64,000 nucleotides of DNA. Source: Flavobacterium sp. LC2016-23. Its GTDB lineage: Bacteria; Bacteroidota; Bacteroidia; Flavobacteriales; Flavobacteriaceae. Shown piece by piece: positions 34,280-44,042 of this stretch. Below the pieces are notes generated by a model. The model searched no databases and had not been told where the DNA came from. It was given only the letters and a program-made list of their open reading frames with translations. Location of the stretch: positions 124,001-188,000 of the forward strand of contig NZ_WKKE01000006.1 in the NCBI RefSeq assembly GCF_009674775.1, in the 5' to 3' direction. A program made the position numbers and the translations under genes. Within the stretch, counting starts at the first letter, position 1, and each line of letters starts with the position of its first letter.

Positions 34280-37200
34280 TTATTTCAGATTACGTACATA
34301 TTCAGAAGGGGAGATTCCGAATTCATTTTTAAAATTAGCAGTGAATCGTTTAGGGGAATTAAAACCAACGGCATACGCAATTTCGGCAATCTGAAGCTGA
34401 CTTTTTTCCAGCAGCTGTCTGGCTCTTTTCAATCGGACGGTCCTTATGAATTCCGCGGGGCCTTTTCCGGTAATATGCATTAATTTTTTGTATAAATGGG
34501 TTCGGCTCAGTCCTACGACAGCACTGAGTTCCTCTACTGTAAAATCCGGATTGGCGATGTTTTCCTCGACGGTTCTGATTGCTTTTTCTATTAATTGTTC
34601 GTCAAGCGAAGTAATCGTGATTTCACCAGGTGCAACATCCATTTTCTGGCTAAAAGCCTGATGCGATTTTTTGGTCCAGTCTAAAAATTTATCGATGCGG
34701 AGTTTAAGCAGATTAAAATTGAAAGGTTTGGTCAGGTAATCATCAGCACCCAGCATAAGTCCTTCTATTTTGTATTCTTCGGCAGTTCGGGCGGTAAGCA
34801 GTATTACGGGAATATGTGACCATTCTATGGTCGTTTTGATCTGGGCGCACAATTCGGTACCATTCATTTTGGGCATCATGACATCGCTCACCACAATATT
34901 GACATTATTTTGCTGTAATTTTTCCAGGGCCTCAAGGCCATCATGGGCAACGAGAACCGTATAAAATTCTGAAAGGCTTTCGGACATGAAGTCGCAGAAA
35001 TCTTTGTTGTCGTCTGTAAAAAGCAATACCGGTTTTTCGTTGGCTCTCTTTTCAGGAATATTTTCCACTACCGGAATCTGTTCTTTGTTTTTTACTTTCT
35101 GAACCGGCAGCCTGAAGGTAAAAATGGTTCCTTTTGGGAAATTGTCCGTAACCGAAATACTCCCGCCATGCATCGTGATGTATTCGCTTACAATGTGAAG
35201 GCCAATGCCGCTTCCGGTATTTTCTTCGCTTTGTGCAGCCTGATAAAAGCGTTCAAAAATAGGTTTCTTGTCCTTTTCGGGAATTCCCTGACCCGTATCT
35301 GAAATCGAGACAGCCACCTGTTTGCCTTCGCGGTACAGGTGCAAATGGATGCTTCCTCCGTCCGGAGTATATTTAAAGGCATTGGATAACAGGTTAAAAA
35401 GTATTTTCTGGACTTTTACACTGTCAAATTTCATCATAAGCGTTTCCATTTCACTGGTATAAGTGAACTTCATATTCCGGTCTGTGGCATACGATTGAAA
35501 AAGGGAGCATCTTTCCTGAATGTAATACACAAAATCTCCTGAGGTAAGATTCAGGCTTTCGGTACCCACATCCAGTTTACGGAAATCCAGCAGCGAAGTG
35601 ATCAGCGTCATCAGCTGCTCTACATTTTTATAGACAATCGCCAGCTTGGCGCGAAGGCTTTCTTCGAGTTCCTTGTTCAGAATGTTTTGAAGCGGGATCG
35701 TAATCAGTGTCAGCGGTGTTCTCAGATCATGGCTGATATTCGTAAAAAACCGCAGTTTCATTTCATTCAGATTGATTTGCTGCAAATGCTCCAGTTGTAT
35801 GCGCTGCTGCTCCAGTTCTTTTTGATGTTTTTTCTTCGTATAACTGATAACGTATACTGCAATGGCTGCGATTGCCAGTGCATAGAAGAGAAACGCCCAA
35901 CCTGATAAATAGAAGGGTGGAGTGACCGTAATGGTTAAAACAGCCGGTTTTTCGTTCCAGATTCCGTCGCTGTTGGAGGCTTTTACCAAAAGGGTGTAAG
36001 TGCCCGGAGCAAGTGATGAAAACTCAATTTTATTTTTTTCTGTCGGAAGCCATTGATTGCTGAAGCCTTCCAGTTTATAGAGATAGCTCACTTTATCGGC
36101 ATTGACCAAATCAGACGTCGTAAACTGAATAGCAATTAACTGATCGTCATGGCTAAATGTAACTTCAGAGGTCTGCTCCATGGATTGTTTCAGTAAGCGA
36201 TGCCCGTTATAAAGCGAATCTACCTGAACGGGTACATTACCGAGGCTTAGTCCGGTAAAAATGACCTGTGCAAGAGGTTTGCTTTTTTCTGCCATTTTAT
36301 TCGGGTTTACAGTGGTATATCCTTCTGTTCCGCCCAAAAGAATGTCTCCGTTCCGGAGTTTGTAAATCCCGTGGGTGTTGAAGTAATTGTCGTGAAGTCC
36401 GTCTTTGGTTGAAAAGTTCCTGCTGCTTATTTTTAAGATGCCTTTTGCATTGGGTTCAACCGTCAGTACCGATAATCCGTTGCTTGTCGTGACCCAGATG
36501 TGCTGGTGATTGTCTTCAATAATTCCTTTTACAATATTGTCAGACAATCCATTGGTCTTGTCAAAATAGTAGACGGTATCTTTTTTGGTATCCCAGACCG
36601 ATACCCCTTTAGAATGCCCCAGCCAGATATTATTCCGGGTATCTTTATAAACACTGGAGGTAAATATTTGCCTGAATTTTTGGGTTTTGCTTTTGTTTCC
36701 CGAAGCTTTGACCTGATGTCCGGTCAGAATATCAATACTGAAAAGCCCGCTGTCTGTGCCAACGTACAATAGGTCTCCGTTGTCATAAAACATATCCAGG
36801 GTAAATTCGAGGCCTTTGACTGTTTTGGCTATGGTTTCAAAACGGGTTGCACCGTTTCTGAGGCATTGAATGCCGTGTCCGAGTGTACCAATCCATATGT
36901 TGCCGTAACGGTCTTCTTTTAGATTCCAGATGTCATTCGAGTTTAAAGTGCTGTTTTCTTTGGTAAAATGCTGAAAGCTTCCGTTTTCATAGCAAAATAA
37001 ACCGTTTAAGTAGGTGCCAATCCAGATTCTTCCCTTTTGATCTTCCAGTAAGGAAACAATTACATTGCTCGCCAGAGGCATTTTCCTGATTGTATTTGCA
37101 GCGGATTTTTCCTTGAAATACAGACCGTTCCCATCGGTTCCCAGCCAGAGATTTCCTTTTTTATCTTCCAGGAAAGTGCTGACGTCCTTACAGTCCTGTA

Positions 37201-38254
37201 ATTCGATATTCACGAGATTGCCAAAACTGGCATTATAATACGAAATTCCTTTTTTGTTGTGGCCCGCCCAAATGGTTCCGGTATCATCTTTATACAGACA
37301 GCCGATATTATTGGATGCGATAGAAGCAGCGTCATCCGGGTTGTGGGTAATGTGGGAAATGCTGCTGTTTTCGGTGTTAAAGATAAAAATTCCCTGATGG
37401 TCTGTGCCAATCCATACCTTGCCGTTTCCGTCATCTTTAATATCGAATATGACATCGCTTTGTACATTTACGGTATTGCTGACCGCGATTTTTTTCCATC
37501 CGGCGTGGATGCTTTTTTGATAATAAAGCGCCGCGGTATTCGAGAAAAGCCACAATCCGTTTTGGGAATCGACATAAATTTTATTCTTTTTGTTCTGAAT
37601 ATTCTGTGCTACAGCATCAGGCAGTTTAAAAAGTGATTCCTTTCCGTTTCTTTTGTCTGTTTTTAAAATAGTTCCGGATCGGAGCACTCTAAAAATAGAA
37701 TTGCCGTCATCGCCTAAAAATACAGTGGCAGCGTCGTTTATTTTTTCTTGGGAGGTAAAGGTTTTTAAGACTTTTTTACGGGTGTCGTACACAAAGATTT
37801 TGTTTTTGGACAAAACCCATAAGTCTTTGTTTTTATCGACGTAGATTTTATAATTTTCATCCGTTTTAATCCCCAAATCTTTGAGTACATTCGGAATATC
37901 GCTTCTGAAATTATCTTTATTACGCTGATAAACAATATAACTGGCTTCGGTACTGATCCAGATATTCCCCAGGCCATCTTCCTGTAAGTCACGAATATCG
38001 TCGTTGATGATGGACGAAGGTTTATCAGATTTTGTAGAATATATTTTAAATCCGTAGCCGTCATAACGGTTCAGGCCTGATTCAGTCCCAATCCACAGAA
38101 AGCCGTAACGGTCTTTTAAAATACTTTTTATTGTACTGTTCGAAAGTCCGTCGTTTGTTCTTAAATGATGAAACGTATACGATTGTCCCACAGCATCCAG
38201 ACAGGCCATGAGTGACAGAAAAAATACGTAAAGGAATCGGTTAAACGGTTTCAT
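34280..38254 (-). CDS. Hybrid two-component system (one-protein sensor/AraC regulator)
   Basis: The 1324-aa protein has a signal peptide, two periplasmic beta-propeller blade sets (from YTFHHLRTNDGLSNSTIKSI to about 680; repeats such as GFLWIGTESGLNRYDG), a Y_Y_Y domain, a membrane helix (around 785-805), HisKA (NISHDLRTPLTLITIPL), HATPase (DTGQGIPEKDK), a receiver (VVSDVMMPKMNGTEL) and an AraC-type DNA-binding end (YAVGFNSPKRFTANFKNEF). It senses a glycan fragment in the periplasm and activates nearby carbohydrate genes. The GH31 gene lies 169 bases upstream on the same strand and is the likely target. Confidence 0.93.
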   Translation of the reverse strand: MKPFNRFLYVFFLSLMACLDAVGQSYTFHHLRTNDGLSNSTIKSILKDRYGFLWIGTESGLNRYDGYGFKIYSTKSDKPSSIINDDIRDLQEDGLGNIWISTEASYIVYQRNKDNFRSDIPNVLKDLGIKTDENYKIYVDKNKDLWVLSKNKIFVYDTRKKVLKTFTSQEKINDAATVFLGDDGNSIFRVLRSGTILKTDKRNGKESLFKLPDAVAQNIQNKKNKIYVDSQNGLWLFSNTAALYYQKSIHAGWKKIAVSNTVNVQSDVIFDIKDDGNGKVWIGTDHQGIFIFNTENSSISHITHNPDDAASIASNNIGCLYKDDTGTIWAGHNKKGISYYNASFGNLVNIELQDCKDVSTFLEDKKGNLWLGTDGNGLYFKEKSAANTIRKMPLASNVIVSLLEDQKGRIWIGTYLNGLFCYENGSFQHFTKENSTLNSNDIWNLKEDRYGNIWIGTLGHGIQCLRNGATRFETIAKTVKGLEFTLDMFYDNGDLLYVGTDSGLFSIDILTGHQVKASGNKSKTQKFRQIFTSSVYKDTRNNIWLGHSKGVSVWDTKKDTVYYFDKTNGLSDNIVKGIIEDNHQHIWVTTSNGLSVLTVEPNAKGILKISSRNFSTKDGLHDNYFNTHGIYKLRNGDILLGGTEGYTTVNPNKMAEKSKPLAQVIFTGLSLGNVPVQVDSLYNGHRLLKQSMEQTSEVTFSHDDQLIAIQFTTSDLVNADKVSYLYKLEGFSNQWLPTEKNKIEFSSLAPGTYTLLVKASNSDGIWNEKPAVLTITVTPPFYLSGWAFLFYALAIAAIAVYVISYTKKKHQKELEQQRIQLEHLQQINLNEMKLRFFTNISHDLRTPLTLITIPLQNILNKELEESLRAKLAIVYKNVEQLMTLITSLLDFRKLDVGTESLNLTSGDFVYYIQERCSLFQSYATDRNMKFTYTSEMETLMMKFDSVKVQKILFNLLSNAFKYTPDGGSIHLHLYREGKQVAVSISDTGQGIPEKDKKPIFERFYQAAQSEENTGSGIGLHIVSEYITMHGGSISVTDNFPKGTIFTFRLPVQKVKNKEQIPVVENIPEKRANEKPVLLFTDDNKDFCDFMSESLSEFYTVLVAHDGLEALEKLQQNNVNIVVSDVMMPKMNGTELCAQIKTTIEWSHIPVILLTARTAEEYKIEGLMLGADDYLTKPFNFNLLKLRIDKFLDWTKKSHQAFSQKMDVAPGEITITSLDEQLIEKAIRTVEENIANPDFTVEELSAVVGLSRTHLYKKLMHITGKGPAEFIRTVRLKRARQLLEKSQLQIAEIAYAVGFNSPKRFTANFKNEFGISPSEYVRNLK

Positions 38255-38379
38255 TTAAAAGTAAGCAGCTTTTGGAAGCACAATATAGGATAATATTTCA
38301 AGAACTGTGTTTTTTGCGAAATCCTTCCAAAGGTATAAAGCAGTGCGGAATACTGCCAGAATTTTGGTTTTTATTTCAT

Positions 38380-38418
38380 AAAAAAAGAGGCTTATACTAA
38401 TGCGTATAAACCTCTTTT
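38380..38418 (-). terminator. Terminator of the GH31 gene
   Basis: AAAAGAGG..TATAC / GTATA..CCTCTTTT stem read on the minus strand, closed by TAATGC, with an A-run that becomes T-run on the transcript. It lies directly after the stop at 38423. Confidence 0.7.
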
Positions 38419-38422
38419 GATC

Positions 38423-41287
38423 TTATTTCAGCTTTACGGTTTGCTGATTTCCGTTGTAACTAATTTCTTTTCCTGTGGCATCGTAGGTAAAAGCCTGCGG
38501 TTTATCTTTACTGACGGGTACAATCACGAATTTACGATTTTGAATCATTCCGTCGAATTTTCCTTTTTGCGCCCCAATGGTCAGGGTTCCGGAAGCTTCA
38601 TTGTAATTAAAAGCGATATTCGAAAAGCTTCCTTTTTCGTAGTTGTAATTTTCGTTTTCATCTTCATACAAGGTGAATTTTCCATCTTGTCCCATGTAAA
38701 CGTAAAGTACAATTTTGTCCGCTTTTTTCTCTGTGCTGTATTGCATTTCAGGTCCAACCGGAATAATTGATCCTTCGCGAATGAATAACGGGATGTGCTC
38801 ATAAGGTGCATCCACATTGAGTTGCTGCCCGCCTGTAATATAACGTCCGGTATAGAAATCGAACCAGTTGGTGCCTTCCGGGAAATATACATTGCGGCTA
38901 CGGGCTTCGTATTTATAAACCGGGCAAACCATAAAGGATGGTCCGAACATAAACTGATCGCTCAGGTTCTGTACTTTTTTATCGGCTGCAAAATCCATAA
39001 ACAAAGGTCTCATGATGGTATAATCGTCAAAGTACGTCATTCCCGCCATGGTGTAGATGTACGGCATTAGTCTGTAACGCAAGTTGGTATAATACAAAAT
39101 AGACTGGTAAGCCGGATGCGTATCAGGTGCTATGTTCCAGGGCTCGCGGTACGGAAATTGGCCGTGTGCTCTGTATAAAGGAGCGAAGGCACCAAACTGA
39201 AACCAGCGGGTATTTAATTCTCTCCATTCTTTATAATCGGCATTTTCCTGGCCATTTTTGTCGTATTGCTGCTGTCCGCTTACATATCGGTCTTCCACAC
39301 AGAAACCGCCAATATCCATCGTCCAGTACGGAATACCGCTTACCGCGAAATTAAGTCCGGCAGAAATCTGAGCTTTCATATCTTCCCAGCGTGTCGCAAT
39401 ATCACCACTCCAGGTGGCTGTAGAATAGCGCTGTAAACCTGCAAATCCGGATCTTGTCAGCAGAAATACTCTTTTGTTGGGTTCCACGCTGCGTTGTCCG
39501 TCATAGATGGCTTCCGCGTTCATTAAGGCATAGGTATTAAAGAATTCGGTAGAAGAACCCAGCGCTGTTGGGCCGCATAACGCTTTTCGATACTCCATAT
39601 CGGTACAATCCAGTACGTTTGGTTCGCTGGCGTCCATCCACCAGGCATCGATTTTTAGCGGGTATAAGTTATCATAGATTTGTTTCCAGAATAATTTACG
39701 GGCACCACCGGAATAGGCATCATAAAAAGATCCGACATAACCAGGGCCAACCCAGTCCTTAACGTTGTCTTTTATGGCTTGCTGGTACATCCAGCCTTTT
39801 TCATCAAATTCCTTGAAATGTTCGGTTGTTTTGTAAAACTTCGGCCAGACTGAAATCATCATTTTTCCGTTCAGAGCATGAATAGAATCGACCATTCCCT
39901 GTGGATCCGGGAAACGTTTTTTGTCAAATTCATGGCTTCCCCAGGCATCTTCTTCCCAGTAATTCCAGTCCAGGACAATATTATCAATCGGAAATTTACG
40001 TTTTCTGAATTCTTTCAGATTACCGACAATTTCATCCTGTGTTTTATATCTTTCGCGGCTTTGCCAGTATCCCATGGCCCATTTTGGCATAATCTGGGAT
40101 TTCCCTGTTAAGGTACGGTAGCCTTTAATGACTTCGTCTGCAGAATTTCCGTGCACGAAATAATAATCGATTTTGGGTGTCATTTCGCTCCACCACACCT
40201 GATTGTTTTTTTCTTCTGCCGGCTGAGGCGTCAGTACCCGTAAACCGCAATAAGAAGTTCCGCCATCCGGTTTCCATTCAATGCGCAAGGGAACGCGTTT
40301 TCCGGCTTCTAACGGCAAAGAGAATTTATAACTATTCGGATTCCAGGCGGTTCTCCAGCGCTCCGGAACAACTAATTCGTTGTTTAAGTAGACTTTTACA
40401 TATCCGGCATAATACAACGTAAACTTATACGTCCCGTTTTCCGGTGCTTCAATTAATCCTTCATACGTAACGTCAGCTTTTTTTAAAGGGAAATTTTGCG
40501 GTAATTTTTTGATGCTTTTAATGTCTTCAAAGAAAATAGATTCTTCTTTGCGCTCGATGTCTTGCACGTCTTTGACATTAGAAACATATGTTCCGGTCAA
40601 AGCACCGGGATTTCCTTTTTTATCGTATAATTTAAAAACGGTATTCAATTGTGCATACGGACGGCTTTCACCAAAACGGCTCAAAGAATAACTGTCCCAT
40701 AAAACACCGTAGTTTTTATTCGAAACAATAAAAGGCACGGAAACTTTGGTATTGTATTGAAACAATTCTTCATTTTTACCTTTGTAATTGAATTCATCAG
40801 CCTGATGCTGCCCCAGTCCGTGGAAAGCTTCATCCGCAGGGGAGTCAAAGATCTGGCGAACCGTGTAGCCTTTGGTTCCTTCTACTTCAATCGGCGTGAA
40901 ATTTCGTCCTCCGCCTGCTTTTTCGGCTAAAATGAGTTTTCCGTCTTTGTCTCTAAAGTTGATTCCGCCATTTATTTTAGAAACCATCACTTTCAGTCGT
41001 GCAGTGACTACCGAAATAGAATCGGCAACATTCGTTTCTACTTTATAAGGAACTTTTGATTTTCCGGCGACAATTATCAGTGAAGAATCTTTTGCGAAGG
41101 CAGCATCAGGAGTTGCCGAAACATGTATGAGTTCGTCCTGCAGTACCTGGATACGTACTTTCTGCACATCTGTCTTGGTGTTTTGTTTCACGCTTACAAT
41201 GATGCCGTCGTCTATCGTCTGATATTGCTTCACCGAACAGGAAGCCAACAGCGTTGCAGCAAATAAGAAATGTATTTTTTGGCGCAT
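38423..41287 (-). CDS. Family 31 glycoside hydrolase, alpha-xylosidase-like, PA14-containing lipoprotein
   Basis: The 954-aa protein has a lipoprotein signal (FAATLLASC, Cys17). An N-terminal beta domain is interrupted by a PA14 insert (about 270-355: VTYEGLIEAPENGTYKFTLY). The TIM barrel contains the nucleophile Asp552 (DAWWMDASEPN) and the acid/base Asp629 (WSGDIATRWEDM). C-terminal beta domains follow, including a DUF5110-like part. The layout matches alpha-xylosidases that trim xyloglucan side chains, although alpha-glucosidase activity cannot be excluded. It is adjacent to the hybrid two-component gene. Confidence 0.9.
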   Translation of the reverse strand: MRQKIHFLFAATLLASCSVKQYQTIDDGIIVSVKQNTKTDVQKVRIQVLQDELIHVSATPDAAFAKDSSLIIVAGKSKVPYKVETNVADSISVVTARLKVMVSKINGGINFRDKDGKLILAEKAGGGRNFTPIEVEGTKGYTVRQIFDSPADEAFHGLGQHQADEFNYKGKNEELFQYNTKVSVPFIVSNKNYGVLWDSYSLSRFGESRPYAQLNTVFKLYDKKGNPGALTGTYVSNVKDVQDIERKEESIFFEDIKSIKKLPQNFPLKKADVTYEGLIEAPENGTYKFTLYYAGYVKVYLNNELVVPERWRTAWNPNSYKFSLPLEAGKRVPLRIEWKPDGGTSYCGLRVLTPQPAEEKNNQVWWSEMTPKIDYYFVHGNSADEVIKGYRTLTGKSQIMPKWAMGYWQSRERYKTQDEIVGNLKEFRKRKFPIDNIVLDWNYWEEDAWGSHEFDKKRFPDPQGMVDSIHALNGKMMISVWPKFYKTTEHFKEFDEKGWMYQQAIKDNVKDWVGPGYVGSFYDAYSGGARKLFWKQIYDNLYPLKIDAWWMDASEPNVLDCTDMEYRKALCGPTALGSSTEFFNTYALMNAEAIYDGQRSVEPNKRVFLLTRSGFAGLQRYSTATWSGDIATRWEDMKAQISAGLNFAVSGIPYWTMDIGGFCVEDRYVSGQQQYDKNGQENADYKEWRELNTRWFQFGAFAPLYRAHGQFPYREPWNIAPDTHPAYQSILYYTNLRYRLMPYIYTMAGMTYFDDYTIMRPLFMDFAADKKVQNLSDQFMFGPSFMVCPVYKYEARSRNVYFPEGTNWFDFYTGRYITGGQQLNVDAPYEHIPLFIREGSIIPVGPEMQYSTEKKADKIVLYVYMGQDGKFTLYEDENENYNYEKGSFSNIAFNYNEASGTLTIGAQKGKFDGMIQNRKFVIVPVSKDKPQAFTYDATGKEISYNGNQQTVKLK

Positions 41288-41629
41288 GGTTAAATAGTGG
41301 TTTTAGTAAAGTTTTAAGGTAACAAATTTCAGTATAAAAATTTTATTTAGGGTATGTGTATGTTTTGAAGAAGGTATCATGATGAATTATTTACCTGGTT
41401 TCCGGAGCGAAAATCCTTTAAATGCCGTCTCTTTTTGGGATTGTGGAAATACTAATTATTTCTCCGGTTTTTGATGTAGCAACAGGCCAAAAGTGTTGCC
41501 GCATAACTTTTGAATTTCCACTGGGGTTTGTCGGAGTAATTAATCTGTTGCATTATTTTGAATATTAAAAAGGAAAAGGGAATAGCTTTTTTAAACTATC
41601 CCCTTTTAAAATCTTAATTTTTGTATGGC
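41288..41629. other. Intergenic region
   Basis: 342 bases upstream of the GH31 gene. A hairpin AAAAGGGAATAG / CTATCCCCTTTT (41573-41609) ends the esterase gene on the minus strand. A 33-codon minus-strand ATG frame (41452-41553) has no supporting features. No HTCS-type operator can be named by eye. Confidence 0.45.
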
Positions 41630-42679
41630 TTATTTCAAAGTAGTTTTGATCACTACAGCAGCTTGTTCAACGGCAGTTTGTACAGCAGGTACATTCGCAA
41701 TTGGATTAAGAAGACCGTAGTCGTGAATCAATCCTGCATATCTTGTTAGTGTTACCGGAACTCCGGCTTCGTTTAGTTTTCTGGCGTACGCTTCGCCTTC
41801 ATCTCTCAAAACATCATTTTCAGCAGTTTGCACCAGTGCAGGAGGTAAGTCTTTCAGTTGGGCTAAGCTGGCCTGCAACGGAGAAGCGTAGAGTTCTTTT
41901 CTTTTGTTGGTGTCAGGTAAATAATTGTCCCAGAACCATTTCATCATGTTTTTGGTTAGGAATCTTCCGTTTGCAAAAGAATTGTACGATTCAGTTTCAA
42001 AATTAGCATCGGTTACCGGCCATAATAAAACCTGCAGTTTAATATGCGGTCCTTTTTTGTCTTTTGCCATTAAAGTGATCGCTGCTGTCATATTTCCACC
42101 CACACTGTTTCCTGCTACGGCAAGATTTTTACCATCCACACCAATTTCTTTTCCGTGTTCTGCTACCCATTGTGTGGCGGCGTAAATTTCATTGATGGCC
42201 ACCGGATATTGTGCTTCCGGAGAAGGAGTGTAATCCGGGAAAACCGCAACGGCACCACTTTTTACAACTAAATCACGAACCAGTCTTCTGTGGGTAGGAT
42301 AGTCTCCTAAAACCCATCCACCACCATGAATGAAGATAAATACGGGCGCATTGGCTTTAACTCCTTTTGGTTTTGTAATGTGAATTTTAACGTTGTATCC
42401 GTTTTGTGAAATTACTTTTTCAGATTCATCGATACCGGAATAATCAACTTCTACCGATTTTTGAGCGCCAACCAGGACATTTCTGGCATCAGAAACACTT
42501 AATTGTTCTAATGGTTTTCCGTCACCTGAATTTAAAGCTTTTAAAAACGAACGGACTTCTGTAAAGACCTGAGGATCATTTTCTCCTTTAATTTGTCTTT
42601 CTTGTGCTGTAGCCATTGTGTTTATCATAAACAATGCTGCAATAAATAAACCTTGTGGTAATAATTTAATAGTTTTCAT
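41630..42679 (-). CDS. Exported alpha/beta hydrolase (HSL-type esterase)
   Basis: The 349-aa protein has a signal peptide (LLPQGLFIAALFMINTMATAQ). The catalytic domain carries the oxyanion motif FIHGGGWVLGDYPTHR, the nucleophile elbow AVAGNSVGGNM (Ser193 region), the Asp in AENDVLRDEGEAY and the His in AGLIHDYGLL. This is the hormone-sensitive-lipase group, which cleaves short-chain esters; acetyl groups on glycans are plausible substrates. It lies 77 bases after the AraC gene that ends the Kai cluster. Confidence 0.9.
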   Translation of the reverse strand: MKTIKLLPQGLFIAALFMINTMATAQERQIKGENDPQVFTEVRSFLKALNSGDGKPLEQLSVSDARNVLVGAQKSVEVDYSGIDESEKVISQNGYNVKIHITKPKGVKANAPVFIFIHGGGWVLGDYPTHRRLVRDLVVKSGAVAVFPDYTPSPEAQYPVAINEIYAATQWVAEHGKEIGVDGKNLAVAGNSVGGNMTAAITLMAKDKKGPHIKLQVLLWPVTDANFETESYNSFANGRFLTKNMMKWFWDNYLPDTNKRKELYASPLQASLAQLKDLPPALVQTAENDVLRDEGEAYARKLNEAGVPVTLTRYAGLIHDYGLLNPIANVPAVQTAVEQAAVVIKTTLK

Positions 42680-42756
42680 ATCTTTTATGTTTTATCAGTT
42701 ATAATTTGATAGGGCAAAGATATGGCGGTAGTAAGGTGTTAAAAATAGATAAAAGT

Positions 42757-43629
42757 CTATTCTAATTGTACATTTTTCCCTTGAAGGTATTTTTTTCTGA
42801 AATTGGAAGGAGTGTCGCCAACTTTATTGGTAAAAAGCCGGTTAAAATAAGCCGGATCATCATATCCGAGCTGGTACGCAATTTCTTTTACGCTTAAAGA
42901 AGAATAGCCTAAAAGCCTTTTTGCTTCCAGTATGATTCTGTCTTTAATAATATCGTTGGGCTGTTTAAGTTCCAGACGATTGAATTTATTGGATAGTGTT
43001 TTTGGGGCTACGCCAAGAATATCAGCATAATCTGCCACGGTATGTTTGTTTCTGAAGTGAATTTCGACCAGGCGGCTAAAATCCCTGAAGAAATCCATTT
43101 CCCGTGAAGGTTCATTATTCAGAGCGCCTAATTGCTGTACTTTCCAGATTCGGGTTGCTTTTATGATAAGTTGTTTCAAATAGGTCCGGATCATTTCTTC
43201 CTGCGAAGCGTCGGGAGCATCAAATTCTTCCTGAATCTGATTGTAAATTCCTTCCACAAATAAAACTTCCTTGTCGGGCAGGGCTGTCATGGGCATTTCG
43301 AAAATATTATTAAATAATAAACCATCGCAGGCCACTTCGGCATCGTGAATTTGTACGCAATAAAAATCACGGTTATAGTACATGAAATAACCCTGCGTTT
43401 TTCCCTCTTTTTCAATTTGCAGATACTGATTGCTATTGATAAAAAACAAGGAAGACGCAGTGGTTTTGTACTGTTTAAAATCGATGGTTACAGAACAATC
43501 CTCAGGTAAATAAAGCACTTTAATGTAAGGCTTATAAGCATCAGTATTAATTTCGTCAACAGCATCCTGACTGAGCACCATAAAGCCCAGTTTTTTATAA
43601 TTGGATTCGAAAAAATTCAGGGTTTTCAT
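42757..43629 (-). CDS. AraC-family regulator, end of Kai cluster
   Basis: The 290-aa protein has an N-terminal cupin-like domain (YIKVLYLPEDCSVTIDFKQY) and a C-terminal double helix-turn-helix (VADYADILGVAPKTLSNKFN; SVKEIAYQLGYDDPAYFNRL). The gene begins 5 bases after the stop of the receiver gene, so it is transcribed with the Kai cluster. This makes it a candidate output of the clock-type module, or else an unrelated neighbour read through. The downstream esterase is a possible target. Confidence 0.88.
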   Translation of the reverse strand: MKTLNFFESNYKKLGFMVLSQDAVDEINTDAYKPYIKVLYLPEDCSVTIDFKQYKTTASSLFFINSNQYLQIEKEGKTQGYFMYYNRDFYCVQIHDAEVACDGLLFNNIFEMPMTALPDKEVLFVEGIYNQIQEEFDAPDASQEEMIRTYLKQLIIKATRIWKVQQLGALNNEPSREMDFFRDFSRLVEIHFRNKHTVADYADILGVAPKTLSNKFNRLELKQPNDIIKDRIILEAKRLLGYSSLSVKEIAYQLGYDDPAYFNRLFTNKVGDTPSNFRKKYLQGKNVQLE

Positions 43630-43634
43630 TACGA

Positions 43635-44042
43635 TTATTCTTGTGCTATAATACTAACAATGTTTTTTGGAATCTCTTCAAAAGCTTCAAAAGAATACGG
43701 TTTGATTAAATACGCTTTTACGCCCAGTGAATCACATTTTTCTTTATAGGACGGATTTATGCTGGTCGAATATACAAAACACGGAATCGTTTTTAAATTA
43801 GTATCATTTAAAATCTCTTTCAGCGCTTCAATACCATCCAGTATGGGCATATTTATATCGGTAAGAATCACATCGGGAACGGGATTAGAAACGTCTTTGA
43901 GGTAATTCAGAAGCTCTTCACCATTGTTTACAAGGCTTACTTTTCCAAAATCCGGGTTTTTATTAAAAGTCTCGTACATCACTTCAGCATCATCGCTGTC
44001 GTCTTCGGCAATAACAATATGGAGGTTATTTAGCATCGGCAT
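43635..44042 (-). CDS. Single-domain response regulator (Rcp-type)
   Basis: The 135-aa receiver has the acidic pocket IAEDDSDDAE, the phospho-acceptor Asp62 in VILTDINMPILDG and the conserved Lys in YLIKPYSF. No output domain is present, as in Rcp1-like partners of PAS or phytochrome kinases. Its ATG overlaps the kinase stop (TAATG), so translation is coupled. It probably receives phosphate from that kinase. Confidence 0.9.
   Translation of the reverse strand: MPMLNNLHIVIAEDDSDDAEVMYETFNKNPDFGKVSLVNNGEELLNYLKDVSNPVPDVILTDINMPILDGIEALKEILNDTNLKTIPCFVYSTSINPSYKEKCDSLGVKAYLIKPYSFEAFEEIPKNIVSIIAQE

Noticed and set aside
41452-41553. 33-codon minus-strand ATG frame beginning QQINYSDKPQWKFK
   Set aside because: Too short, without ribosome site, signal peptide or neighbour support; open frames of this size are common by chance.
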